From NCBI RefSeq assembly GCF_905163445.1, contig NC_053182.1:5270001-5334000 (forward strand): a stretch of 64,000 nucleotides of DNA, read 5' to 3'. Below are positions 23,701-34,888 of this stretch, in pieces. The stretch is from Pararge aegeria (lineage: Eukaryota; Arthropoda; Insecta; Lepidoptera; Nymphalidae). Numbering within the stretch: the stretch's first letter is position 1; each line of letters starts with the position of its first letter. The translations under genes were made by a program, and so were the position numbers. Below the pieces are notes generated by a model. The model worked only from the letters and a program-made list of their open reading frames with translations. It had not been told where the DNA came from and made no database searches.

Positions 23701-26700
23701 AAGCGGACAACAGAGCTTTCCAGTGCCTTGACCTTCTTTATCTGGTCATTATCCAAGATACCGAGCACTCTGCAAAGTTCGCCATAGTGCATCATGCTTC
23801 GCGGATCGATTAACCCGTTTCCAATCATTACACCCTGAAATTTAAACAAGAAAAAAAAATCGTTTTTGAGGCATCTTAATCTTATTACTAATTAAGCATT
23901 AAGCTGAAGAGTTTGTTTGTTTGTTTATTTGAACGCGATGATCTAAGGAATTGCGGGTCCGATTTGAAAAATTATTTCAGTGTTGCATCGCCCATTTATC
24001 GAGAAAGGCTATAAGCTATATTATATCATCACGCACCAATGAGAGCATAACACCAATAAATAATGTTTCAAAATCGTGGTTTTCTTTCCTTGTGAGAGCT
24101 TTCGCTGCGTGCGCTAAAGCCTTTGGATCAACAGCCATGCTATACAAGAATAAGAAAAATAAGTACGTATTCTGATTTCATTGGGAATATGACAATAGTC
24201 AATAGGCATGATGACAGTAGCAGTGAATCGCTAAAATATGTAACGATATATGGTTCATGTTTTATGAAAAACGTATTTTTATTTATATTCGAAGTGCGAT
24301 TGGTATTTATTTTAATAAAATAAAACTGCAATATCTTCAAATTCGCAATGACAAGTAAAAGCCGAATAATACAACGTGTAACAGTATTACGAAATAATAT
24401 TGAAGAATGCATAAGTATATTACATAAGAATATTACATAAGGAATCAAATCAAAAAAAGGTATATTTATTTCCATACCATCGAGTTCAAATCAGTCTAAG
24501 TGTGTATGTGACAACCCTTCTAAAGATACAAGAGCGACGCACACATAGTATCTGATTTCTTTCAGTTAAAACTATGGCAGTAGTTTACTCAAAAATTATT
24601 AGGTTTTCCTTTTCACAGATATGTCTCTGGGAAAGTACATAAGGTTGTATGTACCTTTAAAGCCGACTGGCGCAGTGGGCAGCGACCCTGCTTTCTGAGT
24701 CCAAGGCCGTGGGTTCGATTCCCACAACTGGAAAATGTTTGTGTGATGAGCATAAGTGTTTTTCAGTGTCCCAGACACTGACTGTAGACTGTTTATATGT
24801 ATTTTCTAAGTATTTATTTATATATAATTCCTAAAAATATTCATCAGTCATCTTAGTACCCATAACACAAGCTACGCTTACTTTGGGGCTAGGTGGCGAT
24901 GTGTGTATTGTCGTATAAAAAAAAAAAAAACCTGTGAAGTATTATTTCGGTTTTCATTTACACCTTGTATATACTATAAACATAATTTTGTACCGCATGA
25001 ACTTCGAAAACCTTTTCGTAATATAGTATTATGCGATTTCAAACTATCACTTGCTAAGTTTTTTGTTATCAATACCGGAATTAAAAATTTTTAGCTATGG
25101 ACTTACTAAGTCTCTCATTTGCCTATGAGATCTCGAGAGCGACTATGCTGCCGGCGCGCTAGCGTTTTCGTGGAAAATATTTTTTTTGAAATATAATTTG
25201 CGATTTTTATCAACAAAACCTCTAATTTCTGGAAAAATAAGATTTTTTTGACTTCCGAACATCATAGGGCCTAATATGGCATATTTATATCGGCAGGGCG
25301 ATATTTGAAACTATGAACCATAGAGAAAAGTTAGCGGAAATTTCAAAGAGGAACAAGCTCTGTCTATTTTCAAAAAAACAGGTTTACGAGTTGTTATCGC
25401 ATCGTAAACTTATTAAATTAGCATAAAAATCTGTTTTATAATAACGTAGGATTTGAAATGTAAATGAGTTTTAAACTTTATGTAGATGTCGGCCCTTATA
25501 GTCACCTTTTATAGTATTACCATCTACAAACGATTTGGAAAATTACATGTTCTTACTTCTTACCTATAATAGGTATATATTGAATCGAAAGATGAAAATA
25601 ATTCCTTTGAAGACGCTATCAACTAAGTATTTTAGAATATGTGATATTACCATAATAGAACTGGGTACTGCAGAGTTATAGTCGATTATATATTTAAAGT
25701 CACCAACAGTTTAGCATTACATTATGCTAATATGATACTGAAAGTTTATTGCCCGGTTGTCGTATAAATCACGACATGTCGCTTACCAACATGATCTTAA
25801 AATATCTTGCTATTGGATCTATCAAATACCACCCATGATCACGCTTGCTTAATCAGTCTATTTATGTTTCAGTCAATAAACAATGACGGCCGATTGGCGC
25901 AGTGGGTAGAGACCCTGCTTTCTGAGTCAAAGGCCGTGGGTTCGATTCTCATAACTGGAAAATGTTAAATATTATTAATATTCTTGTATGTTATTCATAA
26001 AAATATTCATCTGTCATTTTAGTACACATAACATAAGCTACGCTTACTTTGGGGCTAGATGGCGTTGCGTGTATTGTCGTAGTATATTTATTTAAAAAAA
26101 TAAAAAAACTGTTCGGAAAATACCACAACCTTTTGAAATCCTCTATATGCTGCATCTGAATACGCCGAACACTAAACCAGTCCAATTAAGTTAATATTAT
26201 CAACTTATTAGCGGTCTACTACATGGCACGGTCTTCTCTCAGAATGAGAATTATTTTGACCGAAGACCATGCTAAGCTAAGTTAGACGTCACACGCCCTT
26301 GGAAAATATTCATGTTCATCACACAAACATTCTCCAGTTATGGGAATCGAACCCACAGCCTTGGACTCCGAAAGCAGGGCGCTGCCCACTGCATCAAGCG
26401 GCCGTCAAAGTTAGTATATGGAGAATGGTCAAGCATCAAGGGTTTTTCCAGATGTTTTCTTTCAATGTTATAGTAAGTTTTATTTCAGTAGTTGTTAAAA
26501 ATACACATAACTCCGAAAAGTTTAACGGTTCGATCCGGAGATCGACTTAGACCGCCCATAAACGGAAGAACAATTTAAAGCCGGAACGGATATATATAAA
26601 GTCAGATTGTCTTAAGTTGATGATGGATAGTTGTTACAAATATTTGTCAGAATTGTTTTAGATGTCCATTCAAGTGCCCGTTCAAACACTAAATTTTGAA

Positions 26701-29700
26701 GCAAATCTATGAACACCAAATACAATTGAAATTACCTTGTCGGCAAAGAAATCAGATGTTTTTAAAAGCTTACACAATCGAATAGGTATATAAAATAAGT
26801 TATACGTTTTTAACGAGTATACAAGCAAGCCGCTTTGTACCGTACGAGTATATGATCTGTGTAAACAGTGTGCTGAGAGCGAGATTTCTTATCTATTCGG
26901 TCGCGTAAAAGTTTACTATGATTTGTATGGCGTTGAAAGAGCGCCTGAGATTGACGCCATACAAATCATTACGCGATCGTTAAGATCGATAGTTAACTTG
27001 TACGCGATCGAGTAGATGAAATATCTTGCACTCAGCACACAGTGAACATAGTACTTGCCTTTAAATTGATGGAACTAGTGTTCCTATGTCGATGAACTTG
27101 TATTCCTAGCGCGGGCACATATTTCCCCGCGTACGACTGGCCAGCTATGAAGAGCGGCGCTACGTGCAGTTCCGGGAACAATTGCAGGAACTGTTGCAAG
27201 AATTCGAACATTTGACTGCCTACCTATAAAAAAATGTGTCTGTAAGTTTACCGACAGCCGCGCCATACAGAACGAAACACAGCAATGCTGATTGGTGACA
27301 GGAATAAGCATGGTTTGTTACGTATGGTACGTATTGCTTATTCCTGTAGATCCCCCCAAAGGTGTCTGTCCCAGAAAGCTCTATTTAGCTCTTCTACAAC
27401 GCACGTATTATTTTTTAAGCAGTTATCCACCAATCCGCACTATGCAAGCGTGGTGGACCTAACCCCTTCTCATTGTGGGAGGAGACCCGTGCCCTGTAGT
27501 GGGCCGGTAATGGGTTGAATATGATGATGATGTAGTCCGTGGTTTCGTACGAGGTTTTAGGAATCCTGTGGAAACCGTACATTATTCGAGGATAAAAAAA
27601 CAGCCTATGTGTATAATCCAGGGTATAATCCATCTGCATTCCAAAATTCAGTCATATTGGTTCAGTAGCTTTTGCGTAAAAGAGTAACAAGCATCCATCC
27701 TTACAAACTTTCAAAATTCAAAAAAATTCAAAATTCATTCATTTCAATTAGGCCTACTTTATAAGCACTTTTGAAACGTCAAGTATGTAAGTTGGTAGCG
27801 ACTCTACCACCGGTTTGGAAAGCAGATTCTAGCGAGAAGAGCTCAGAGAGAAAAGAGAGAAACTCAGTAGTTGCTCTTTTCCAACATCAACATTTAGAAT
27901 CATTTTTCTATCTTGCGGGAGATGAGAGCGAGGCTTGCTGCTTCCAATCTTACCTCAATCATATATCATAATCTAACCTCGCTGTATTAAATGTGTTTTT
28001 ACACATTTTCGCATTTATAATATTAGTAGGATAGGCTACTTTTATAGCAAAATTAGCCTGTAACAATAATGAGTATCTTACTTTTCTTACTACTTATTTA
28101 AGCCTTATACCTTCTCATGGTGGGAGTAAAATCCGTGCCCGGTAGTGGGTCGGTAATAGGTTGATATTATAATGATGAGGATGAGTATCTTACTAGCCAA
28201 CTTACGTCATGCTCATTATCCGGATAACCACGGTCGTCATCAGTGAAACTAAAGCCCGCACCTACCGGGTTGTCTATGAACAGCAAGGAGTACTCTTCCG
28301 CCCATGTCACGTTTCTAGAAGTTACTGTAAAATGAAGATAACCTTTATGAGTCACCTGAACAAAATCGTACCTACAATATTTTTTCAATTTACAGCTAAC
28401 GTATGGTTTAATTTTCCAAACTCAAACGTGTATAGGAATTAGGTTTCATAGACGATTGTTGATTTGCATCGTCCGGTCCCCTACAACGACAAGTAAAGAA
28501 AGCGTTTATTTACTTTTAAGTTGCTTGCACAGGCATTTATGAAGCGTTCATACATATATGTTCACATAATTGTAAGGGGATGGTGATATCTTCGTTCGCC
28601 AACTTAAACCTAAAACTACGAGGGTTCCAAAAGCGCCCTGGTCTAAGAAGAGCTACAACAATTATTTAATAAGAGGATTTTTTTTTATTATCACCATGTC
28701 ACAGTAAATTAATATCAAGCTATGAAGTTAGAGCAATTCACACCCAAGTTTTTTTTTATCGTTTAAGTAATCCTTAACATTATGATAGGATATTTGTGTA
28801 AGCTTACGTTTTATATAAACTTTTAACTTATTGAGTGACATCTCAAAGATTTCATTCGGTAATTTGTTATAGAGTAGCCCTTGAAGGAATTAGCAATTTT
28901 ATTTAGCCTAGTAAACTGCACAACGAGTTTATTTTTGCTTCTAATAACTATTGTAACCCACCTTTGCCATCGACGATCTGTATCGGGCCAATAAGATCAA
29001 ACACTCCTATCATAGAAGATGCCCCTGGCCCTCCCTGCAACCATATAATCCAAGGTGACCTTCCCATATCAGCTTTAGGGAAGAACCAGAAGAACATATT
29101 GGAATTGTATCGTTTGTTGACGGTGATGAATCCGGAGAAACTTCTTATCCCAAGGAAACTGGTGCTGTTAACTTCGGACATCGCGCGGGCGAGCGATGCG
29201 TGGCCATTTTTTATAAGCTCAGTCAAAATCAGGCAAGACTGGCAAGGTCCCGCCGTTACAAGTGGCTTGATAAGTTCGAGGCTGCAACAAAAATGCACGA
29301 CTTGTAACGCTACGGTACAAAGATTTGGATAAGAACTCAGTTGCCTGAATCGGAATTACTGATGTGAGGTTATGCGACTCCATTATGCGATATTTTGGGT
29401 ATTTCAAGAACTTTGTAACTTAAAGACTATATAGTAAGAAGTAGGAGTACGGACGGTACATAGCTAGAAAATTTTTAAAAGTTTTTTTTTTGCTAACCCA
29501 ATAATTAAAACGTCACTCGACCCGGTAATCGAAACCAGAACATCGTTGTTGGTACTTAAGTTGCTAACCATTAAACTAACGACGCATAGTTTAGCGGATA
29601 AGGGTACACACATTTGCGTTAACAAGAATTGGATTAAGTATTTGTTTATATAAAAACCTACGTCAAGGGAACTGCACTAATACCGATATTATTTAACACA

Positions 29701-30220
29701 AAACCGAATGAAACATAATTTTATATTTACCAAGTAATGAGTAGTAACAATTTTACCACAATATCCATTCTTTACGTAATAACTAATAAACAACTTATAA
29801 ACTACACTCAGCAAGCCACTGTTACTATCAAGTAATTTATGTTCACTGATGAAGTGTGAAGATAACTCTGTAATAAGAATAATAAGCAACTCTTAGTTAG
29901 GGTATTGTGTCCCTATTTCGTGCTTATAGGCACTACTGAAAGTACTTGTTAATGCACGGTGTAAGCTGATTTAAACTATTTTTTATGCTCTAGTGCATTA
30001 AAGTGTTTTGGGTAAATCGCAATCTTATGGCAGGAGAAGAATAAAATTTGAATGAAATATTTAGAATTGAATTAATGAAAAATGCGATAAGACAATCTTC
30101 CAAGTTCCAACTCTCATTGTACCCATCCTTGTCTTTTTTCAACCTCTTAAACCTAAACAAAAAAATAACCGTGTAGATATAAATAATAACGACAAAGAAA
30201 CATTGTGTCCTCCGAGACAT
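20761..30220 (-). CDS. Serine carboxypeptidase C (S10, CPVL-like), divergent substrate pocket
   Basis: Exons 5' to 3': 30220-30153 (tentative), 29281-28962, 28324-28206, 27223-27059, 23834-23667, 22739-22480, 21622-21488, 20884-20761 (stop TAA); 1359 nt, 452 aa. The first exon encodes MSRRTQ followed by a strongly hydrophobic stretch (signal peptide or anchor). Its phase fits, but the donor AG|GTTTAAG is weak, so the 5' end is least certain; an in-frame ATG also occurs at 30250. The second exon fuses what are two exons in B and D (intron lost inside GFIT|VNKRY). The intron after 27059 starts with GC (AG|GCAAGT). Triad: Ser199 in GQSYAGK, Asp371 in SGQLD, His430 in NAGHGTMVEQP. Leu119 replaces the conserved Glu in the xELGP block and Gln198 replaces the Glu of GESYAG. 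In yeast carboxypeptidase Y these two glutamates (65 and 145) bind the substrate's free carboxylate. The reading frame is open with good splice sites, so it looks like a functional protein with altered specificity rather than a pseudogene. Confidence 0.85.
23265..23450 (+). mobile_element. SINE-B copy
   Basis: Contains ACTGACAAAGAGGTGCCGCT, AAGCGATTAAGCGATAAGGG, GTTAGCCCGCTACCAAGTAA and GACTGCAACATCA, with the TTAAGTTGCAGTC end. Intron of gene C. Confidence 0.65.
24662..24918 (+). mobile_element. SINE-A copy, full length with A tail
   Basis: GCCGACTGGCGCAGTGGGCA head, GTGGGTTCGATTCCCACAAC B box, complete body, GGGGCTAGGTGGCGATGTGT and a terminal A14 run. Confidence 0.85.
25885..26098 (+). 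mobile_element. SINE-A copy with internal deletion
   Basis: Head GACGGCCGATTGGCGCAGTG and B box intact. About 45 bases in the middle (the TCAGTGTCTGGG block) are missing. The 3' end GGGGCTAGATGGCGTTGCGT and tail are present. Confidence 0.8.
26301..26407 (-). mobile_element. SINE-A head fragment
   Basis: The minus strand begins GACGGCCGCTTGATGCAGTG, with B box GTGGGTTCGATTCCCATAAC, and stops after the ATGAACATGAATATT stretch. Only the 5' half remains. Confidence 0.7.
26866..27044. mobile_element. Foldback MITE next to a gene C splice donor
   Basis: The left arm (26866-26933) and right arm (26954-27044) are imperfect inverted repeats ending CAGTGTGCTGAG / CTCAGCACACAGTG around a 20-bp spacer. 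A 21-bp insertion lengthens the right arm. It ends 14 bases from gene C exon 27059-27223. Confidence 0.75.
28530..28957 (-). pseudogene. LINE reverse-transcriptase tail and 3' UTR (family 1), 5'-truncated
   Basis: The minus strand encodes, with lesions, LLYNKLPNEIFEMSLNKLKV then YIKRKLT, the ORF2 C-terminus of a non-LTR element, followed by its 3' UTR (GGCGCTTTTGGAACCCTCGT region). Copies at 41490-41862 and 55085-55460. Its truncated 5' end is within about 6 bases of the gene C donor at 28961. Confidence 0.65.
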
Positions 30221-31325
30221 GATGGTGGACCCCTCCAAAGAGGAATTCATTAATAAATCCGTGACCCAAACCGGGAACCGAAATCAAAACCTCGTGATTC
30301 TTAGTTGTTAACCACAAGACCAATGCGGATTAATTAAGCAGCTATATTATCTTATACGAGTATCTTTAAACGAGCCATTCTTGTATATATATAATTGGAA
30401 TCTCGGAATCGGCTCCAACAATTTTCATGAAATTTAGTATACAGGGGGTTTCGGGGGCGATAAATCGATCTAGCTAGGATTCATTTTTAGAAAATGACAT
30501 TTTATTTGTGTTTTCCGGTAATAACCGATTTGGTGCAGACGATGTTGCACGGGTCAGCTAGTATATATATATATATATCGATTGGATATACGTATCGATT
30601 CAAAAATTATATCATTACTAGCTGTTGCCCGCGACTTCGTCTGCGTTTGATTTTGTTTTTTGATGTGGCATTCAATTTGCCTTAAATGAGGGGTTTGCTG
30701 CTGTTCGCTGAGGAGTTCTGTCCTCTATCTCAAAGCACATTCATCAGATCCACACAAAGTTTAGGCAAAATTAAACACATATTACAAAACTAATTATTTA
30801 AATCGGTATCGGTTGTCGGAGTTATGGTGTAAAATCGTCAAACACTTTCATCCCCTCTCCCAAAGGAACCGAACTTAATGTCGGAATAAAAAGTATCCTA
30901 TATTACTTCTAACACTTCCAAGAATATGTGTACAAAGTTTCGTGGGGATCGGTTAAGTAGTTTTTGCGTGAAAGCGTAACAAACAAACTTACATTGACAT
31001 TTATAATATTAGTAGGGATTAAATATTTGATTTACCAAACACAAGATTTTAAAACTGGCCCTGAATATGATAGGCCTCTTTTATATATTCAACTGTATTT
31101 ATTTTTATTTAAACAATAATATGTACAGCAAGACGTAATAAGGGACATTCACCTGTGTTCACAGTTCACTTAACTCATTCCACAATTATGATATAGTTAT
31201 AATTAGTAGCATGACCAGTTAAAATGTAGGTAGATAAATCAAGGCAATTGATGAATTTTGCTTAATGACAAGGTTGAAAGCAGTCGGCTCCGCTTTGAGC
31301 TCACTCAACATAATAATAAATAAAT

Positions 31326-31591
31326 TAATAAAAAAATATACTACGACAATACACACACCGCCATCTAGCCCCAAAGTTAGGCTTAGCTTGTGTTATCATG
31401 TTATGGGTTCTAAGACGACTGATGAATATTTTTATGAATAATATACATAAATACTTATAATGTACATATAAACACCCAGTTACTGAAAAACATTCATGCT
31501 CATCACACAAACATTTTCCAGTTGTGGGAATCGAACCCACGGCCCTGGGCTCAGAAAGCATGGTTGCTGCAAACTGCGCCAATAGGCCTTA
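31326..31591 (-). mobile_element. SINE-A copy, full length
   Basis: The minus strand runs AAGGCCTATTGGCGCAGTTT, GTGGGTTCGATTCCCACAAC, ATGAGCATGAATGTTTTTCA and GGGGCTAGATGGCGGTGTGT to an AT tail. Confidence 0.85.
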
Positions 31592-31724
31592 AAATTATTT
31601 AACAAATGCAAATGATTTATAATCATCATCAAAATCAAATCATTCGTCTTCATAATATTGGTGTGGATAAATTCTTGATAAATTCCATTTAACATCACCA
31701 TGACACGATCACCATGACACGACA

Positions 31725-31970
31725 CGAACTTCTCAGAATGAGAAGGGTTTAGGCCGTAGTCCACCTGACAGCTGACAGCTGGCCATTATGGAGAACCCTC
31801 AGGCATGCAGGTTTCCCCCCTATGCTTACCTTCACCGTTGAAACAAGTAATATTTAGTTATATAAAGCACATGACTGAATAGTTAGAGTAACGCTTCCGG
31901 ATTAGAACTCGGTTACCCCGAAGGTAAGTCCGAAGTCCTAAACAATATGCTATTACCGCATGTTAGGCTA
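31725..31970 (-). mobile_element. SINE-C copy
   Basis: The minus strand has a head with GCCTAACATGCGGTAATAGC and an A/B-box-like GGGTAACCGAGTTCTAATCC, then GTGAAGGTAAGC, AAACCTGCATGCCTGAGGGT and GGACTACGGCCTAAACCC. Same family as 53455-53745, 57700-57900 and 60828-61085. Confidence 0.7.
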
Positions 31971-31992
31971 TCACCGTTTTTTTTATAATAAG

Positions 31993-32935
31993 ACGGCCTA
32001 TTGGCGCAGTTTGCAGCGACCCTGCTTTCTGAGTCCAAGGCCGTGGGTTCGATTCCCACAACTGGAAAATGTTTGTGTGATGAGCATGAATATTTTTCAG
32101 TGTCTGGGTGTTTATATTATAATTATATATATATTAAAAGTATTTATGTATGTTCTTAGAAGGCACAAATCTTTACCGTTTATAGCTTTAAATAAACGTA
32201 ATCGATTTGTTGTGGCAAAACCTCTTCGCACCAGAACTGTTTTTGCGCGAAATCAATATTTCTCGCAATCAAATTACTTATATAACACGATTAACAGAAA
32301 ACTTAAAATATATCCGCAAAAATTGCATGCATGCAAAGAAATATTAAATAAATTTCTATTAACATTAAATTATAATGAAGTGGATTCGTTATTAAAACGC
32401 ATAATTTAATATTAAGTACAATTATAGAGGTTAAAACACACACACACACACGCACGCACACGCACACACACACACACCCACACGCATACTCACACCCTCA
32501 CGCATACTCACAAACACGCACGCGAATCACTTTACACTTTAAATATATTGTAATGTCATTTTTCTTTAATGTTCATTTTTTAGTTAACTTAATTTCTTCT
32601 GTTAAGATGTCTATTATTTTTAATATCAACACAAATATTTTTGTTTGTATACCTACCCTCGTTTTTATGTTTATTTCTTGTTATGGAAGAGCGGTGTCTT
32701 CTGACACAGGGGTAGTAATACTACCCTTAAAAGAAGGCTCCAGCCATTAGTGTTTAAAGTAATTTTATTTACCCAAATAAACTATTTTTATTTTTTATGT
32801 ATGATATTCATAAAAATATTCAACAGCTATCTTGGTACCCATAACACAAGCTACGTTTACTTTGGGGCTGGATGGCGATGTGTGTATTGTCGTAGTATAT
32901 ATTATATTATATTATATTTATATTTATATTTTTAC
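31993..32935 (+). mobile_element. SINE-A copy split by a nested LINE insertion
   Basis: 5' half 31993-32156 (GACGGCCTATTGGCGCAGTT to AAGTATTTATGTATGTT). The 3' half resumes at about 32787 (TTTATGTATGATATTCATAA) and runs to the tail at about 32935. TTTATGTATG occurs on both sides of the insert, as expected of a target-site duplication. Confidence 0.85.
32157..32786 (+). mobile_element. 5'-truncated LINE (ORF2 C-terminus plus 3' UTR)
   Basis: The open frame to the stop at 32409 encodes a typical non-LTR ORF2 tail (KPLRTRTVFARNQYFSQSNY, LYNTINRKLKIYPQKLHACK, LLTLNYNEVDSLLKRII). It is followed by an (AC)n tract (about 32436-32520), a 3' UTR with AGCGGTGTCTTCTGACACAG and an AT-rich end. Flanked by TTTATGTATG. 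Confidence 0.8.
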
Positions 32936-33108
32936 CACCATGTAAAATTTTTAGGTAAGGAAGTTGAGTGTGTTAGAATATAGTGAAAGTAACAAACCGA
33001 TAATTGTCATATTTAATTATAATTTATTGAACAAGTATACTAAAAGTTAATATAAACTCCTTCCGAAGTGGAAGAAGTTTAAAAAGAAAATATTAAAGAG
33101 AAGATTTG

Positions 33109-33376
33109 ACGGCTGATTGGCGCAGTGGGCAGCGACCCTGGTTTCTGAGTGCAAGGCCGTGGGTTCGATTCCAACAACTGGACAATATTTGTGTGATGAC
33201 TATGAATGTTTTTCAGTGTCTGGGTGTTCATCTTTACATTATAAGCATTTATGTATATTATTCATAAAAATGATTCATCAGTAATTATCTTAGTACCCAT
33301 AACACAAGCTACGCTTACTTTGGGGCTAGACGGCGATGTGTGTATTGTCGTAGTATATTTATTTATTTATTTATTT
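33109..33376 (+). mobile_element. SINE-A copy, full length
   Basis: GACGGCTGATTGGCGCAGTG head, GTGGGTTCGATTCC B box, complete body, GGGGCTAGACGGCGATGTGT and a (TTTA)n tail. Confidence 0.85.
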
Positions 33377-34165
33377 AAGATTAATATAAAATATATGACC
33401 AACATACTTTAACAGTTTTACTTATTTTTATTTTCATGTCATTTAATTTGGTTAAATTATAACTTCAATAAGAAAAATAAAAGTCCATTAGTTTAAATAA
33501 GATCTTATATCAAAGACCTTCCTACCTTCAATCATAATAAGCTTTTAAGTGCATCACTTTGTGTAGTCTTCAAAGGCGCTAATCCGATGTTAAAATGGAT
33601 TTACTTATTGTTATGAATCCTAATATTGAACAAAAAAAAACTACGCTGAAACTCATGAAAAATCAAATAATTTAAAAGGAAAACCTGATTCGTAGCCGCC
33701 TCTTATCTCATAGACGATCGCCGATCGAAAACATAATTTGAATGTACAAATCGCTGTTACGAGTCAGAAAAAAACGTCGACCGTGGGAAATTCCCGATAC
33801 GGGCCGGGTTGTAAGTTGTAAGTGATTACCCACGATTAACAACAACGGACACGTAGCAACTGTAACGCATCGGTGTTTGTTTTACTATCAACATCCTAAA
33901 TATAGAGCAAATCACATTTTAAGAGCGTGCAAGAATCTATCGCAAAACGTAAGGAGCGTGGGAGCGCGTTTATGCTAAGCAGGTCATTGGTACCCTGTAC
34001 CTGTTCGCATGGTTTCTACAGTGTGCTCCTGATTTTTGTATTGAAGATTCATCTTATTTTAACGTGAAAGTGTTTTTTTTTTCGGATGCCACACGTGAAT
34101 TGATGCGGCAAAATTTAATTAAACATCACCAACGGAGCAATACTTTGAGACCATTGTTAGACTTT

Positions 34166-34323
34166 TTAATCTGTATGATTTTTTATTCCCGCAAAGAATA
34201 CTTCTTGTAGAATATTTAAATAATATGATCCAAATTTTTTTTAATTGTTGTCATTTATACCTTAATCTGTACGATTTTTTATTCCCGAAAAGACAACTTC
34301 TTGTAGAATATTTGAATAATATG
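34166..34323. repeat. Direct repeat of 62 bp upstream of gene D
   Basis: 34166-34227 and 34262-34323 share TTAATCTGTAYGATTTTTTA, TTCCCG and CTTCTTGTAGAATATTTRAA, with few differences. Confidence 0.8.
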
Positions 34324-34888
34324 TCCCAGAAACATCGTTTTTAATGACGCAGAAAGTCAGGGTTGTTTAGTAGGTTAGCAGAAGAAAGTTTGCGAGGGAA
34401 ATAAATCAGAAGTTGTACGGACCTCTAGTACCAGTTAGACAAAGCGATCCAACTTTCACTCTTCTTTCTGCATCGGGTGCTTTTAAAAGCTCCGCCCTGT
34501 TTCGAGAGCAATGAAACTTCATCTCCAATTATACTTGCATCAGGTTATGTAGGTCATTGCCAAAAATAGGTTTTTAGTAACTCTATGAAAATTACCTTAT
34601 TTTCTTGTACGCCGCGATCTAAGATCGAAGGAATGTTGAAATTGGGTTGTATTGATTGTCCATGCATGGCAAAATTGGCGGTTTTGCTGATCGCGAATTT
34701 TTGCGGAGCACTCTGTAGATGGATCGAGATAAATCCAAGTTCAAGGCGCAGTATAGACAAGCGGCAGCGGGTAATACGAGGCTCCATTCGCCTGCCATCC
34801 CCCTGGGGAGGAACACTGCTTTACTTAAAAAGATTGCTTTAGTTCTTTTGGTTTCGCGACTCCTCGTCCGGGAATTCCAAATATCGAT

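Larger units (their letters stand above)
30221..34888. other. Divergent spacer between genes C and D
   Basis: Should contain both promoters. 30380-30570 and 30616-31018 are dispersed repeats (the second starts CTAGCTGTTGCCCGCGACTT and ends ATTTATAATATTAGTAGGGA). 31326-33376 is packed with SINEs and a nested LINE. 33400-34888 is mostly free of recognised elements apart from a 62-bp direct repeat at 34166-34323, so the gene D promoter is most likely there. No TATA box is convincing. Confidence 0.55.

Noticed and set aside
23440..23787. Plus-strand ORF of 115 codons
   Set aside because: It lies antisense to gene C exon 23667-23834 and SINE-B sequence; no conserved motif in that frame.
24662..24740. 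tRNA-like A and B boxes (also at 14387, 25885, 31993, 33109, 35568, 60828)
   Set aside because: No cloverleaf with a paired acceptor stem can be drawn; each is the head of a longer repeated SINE with a common body and tail.
28964..29332. Plus-strand ORF of 122 codons
   Set aside because: Antisense shadow of gene C exon 28962-29281, which carries the GGPG motif on the minus strand.
33961..34055. Alternative first exon for gene D (MLSRSLVPC...)
   Set aside because: Phase fits but the donor AC|GTGAAAG is weaker and the length differs from gene B's 29-nt first exon; 34889-34917 is better on both counts.
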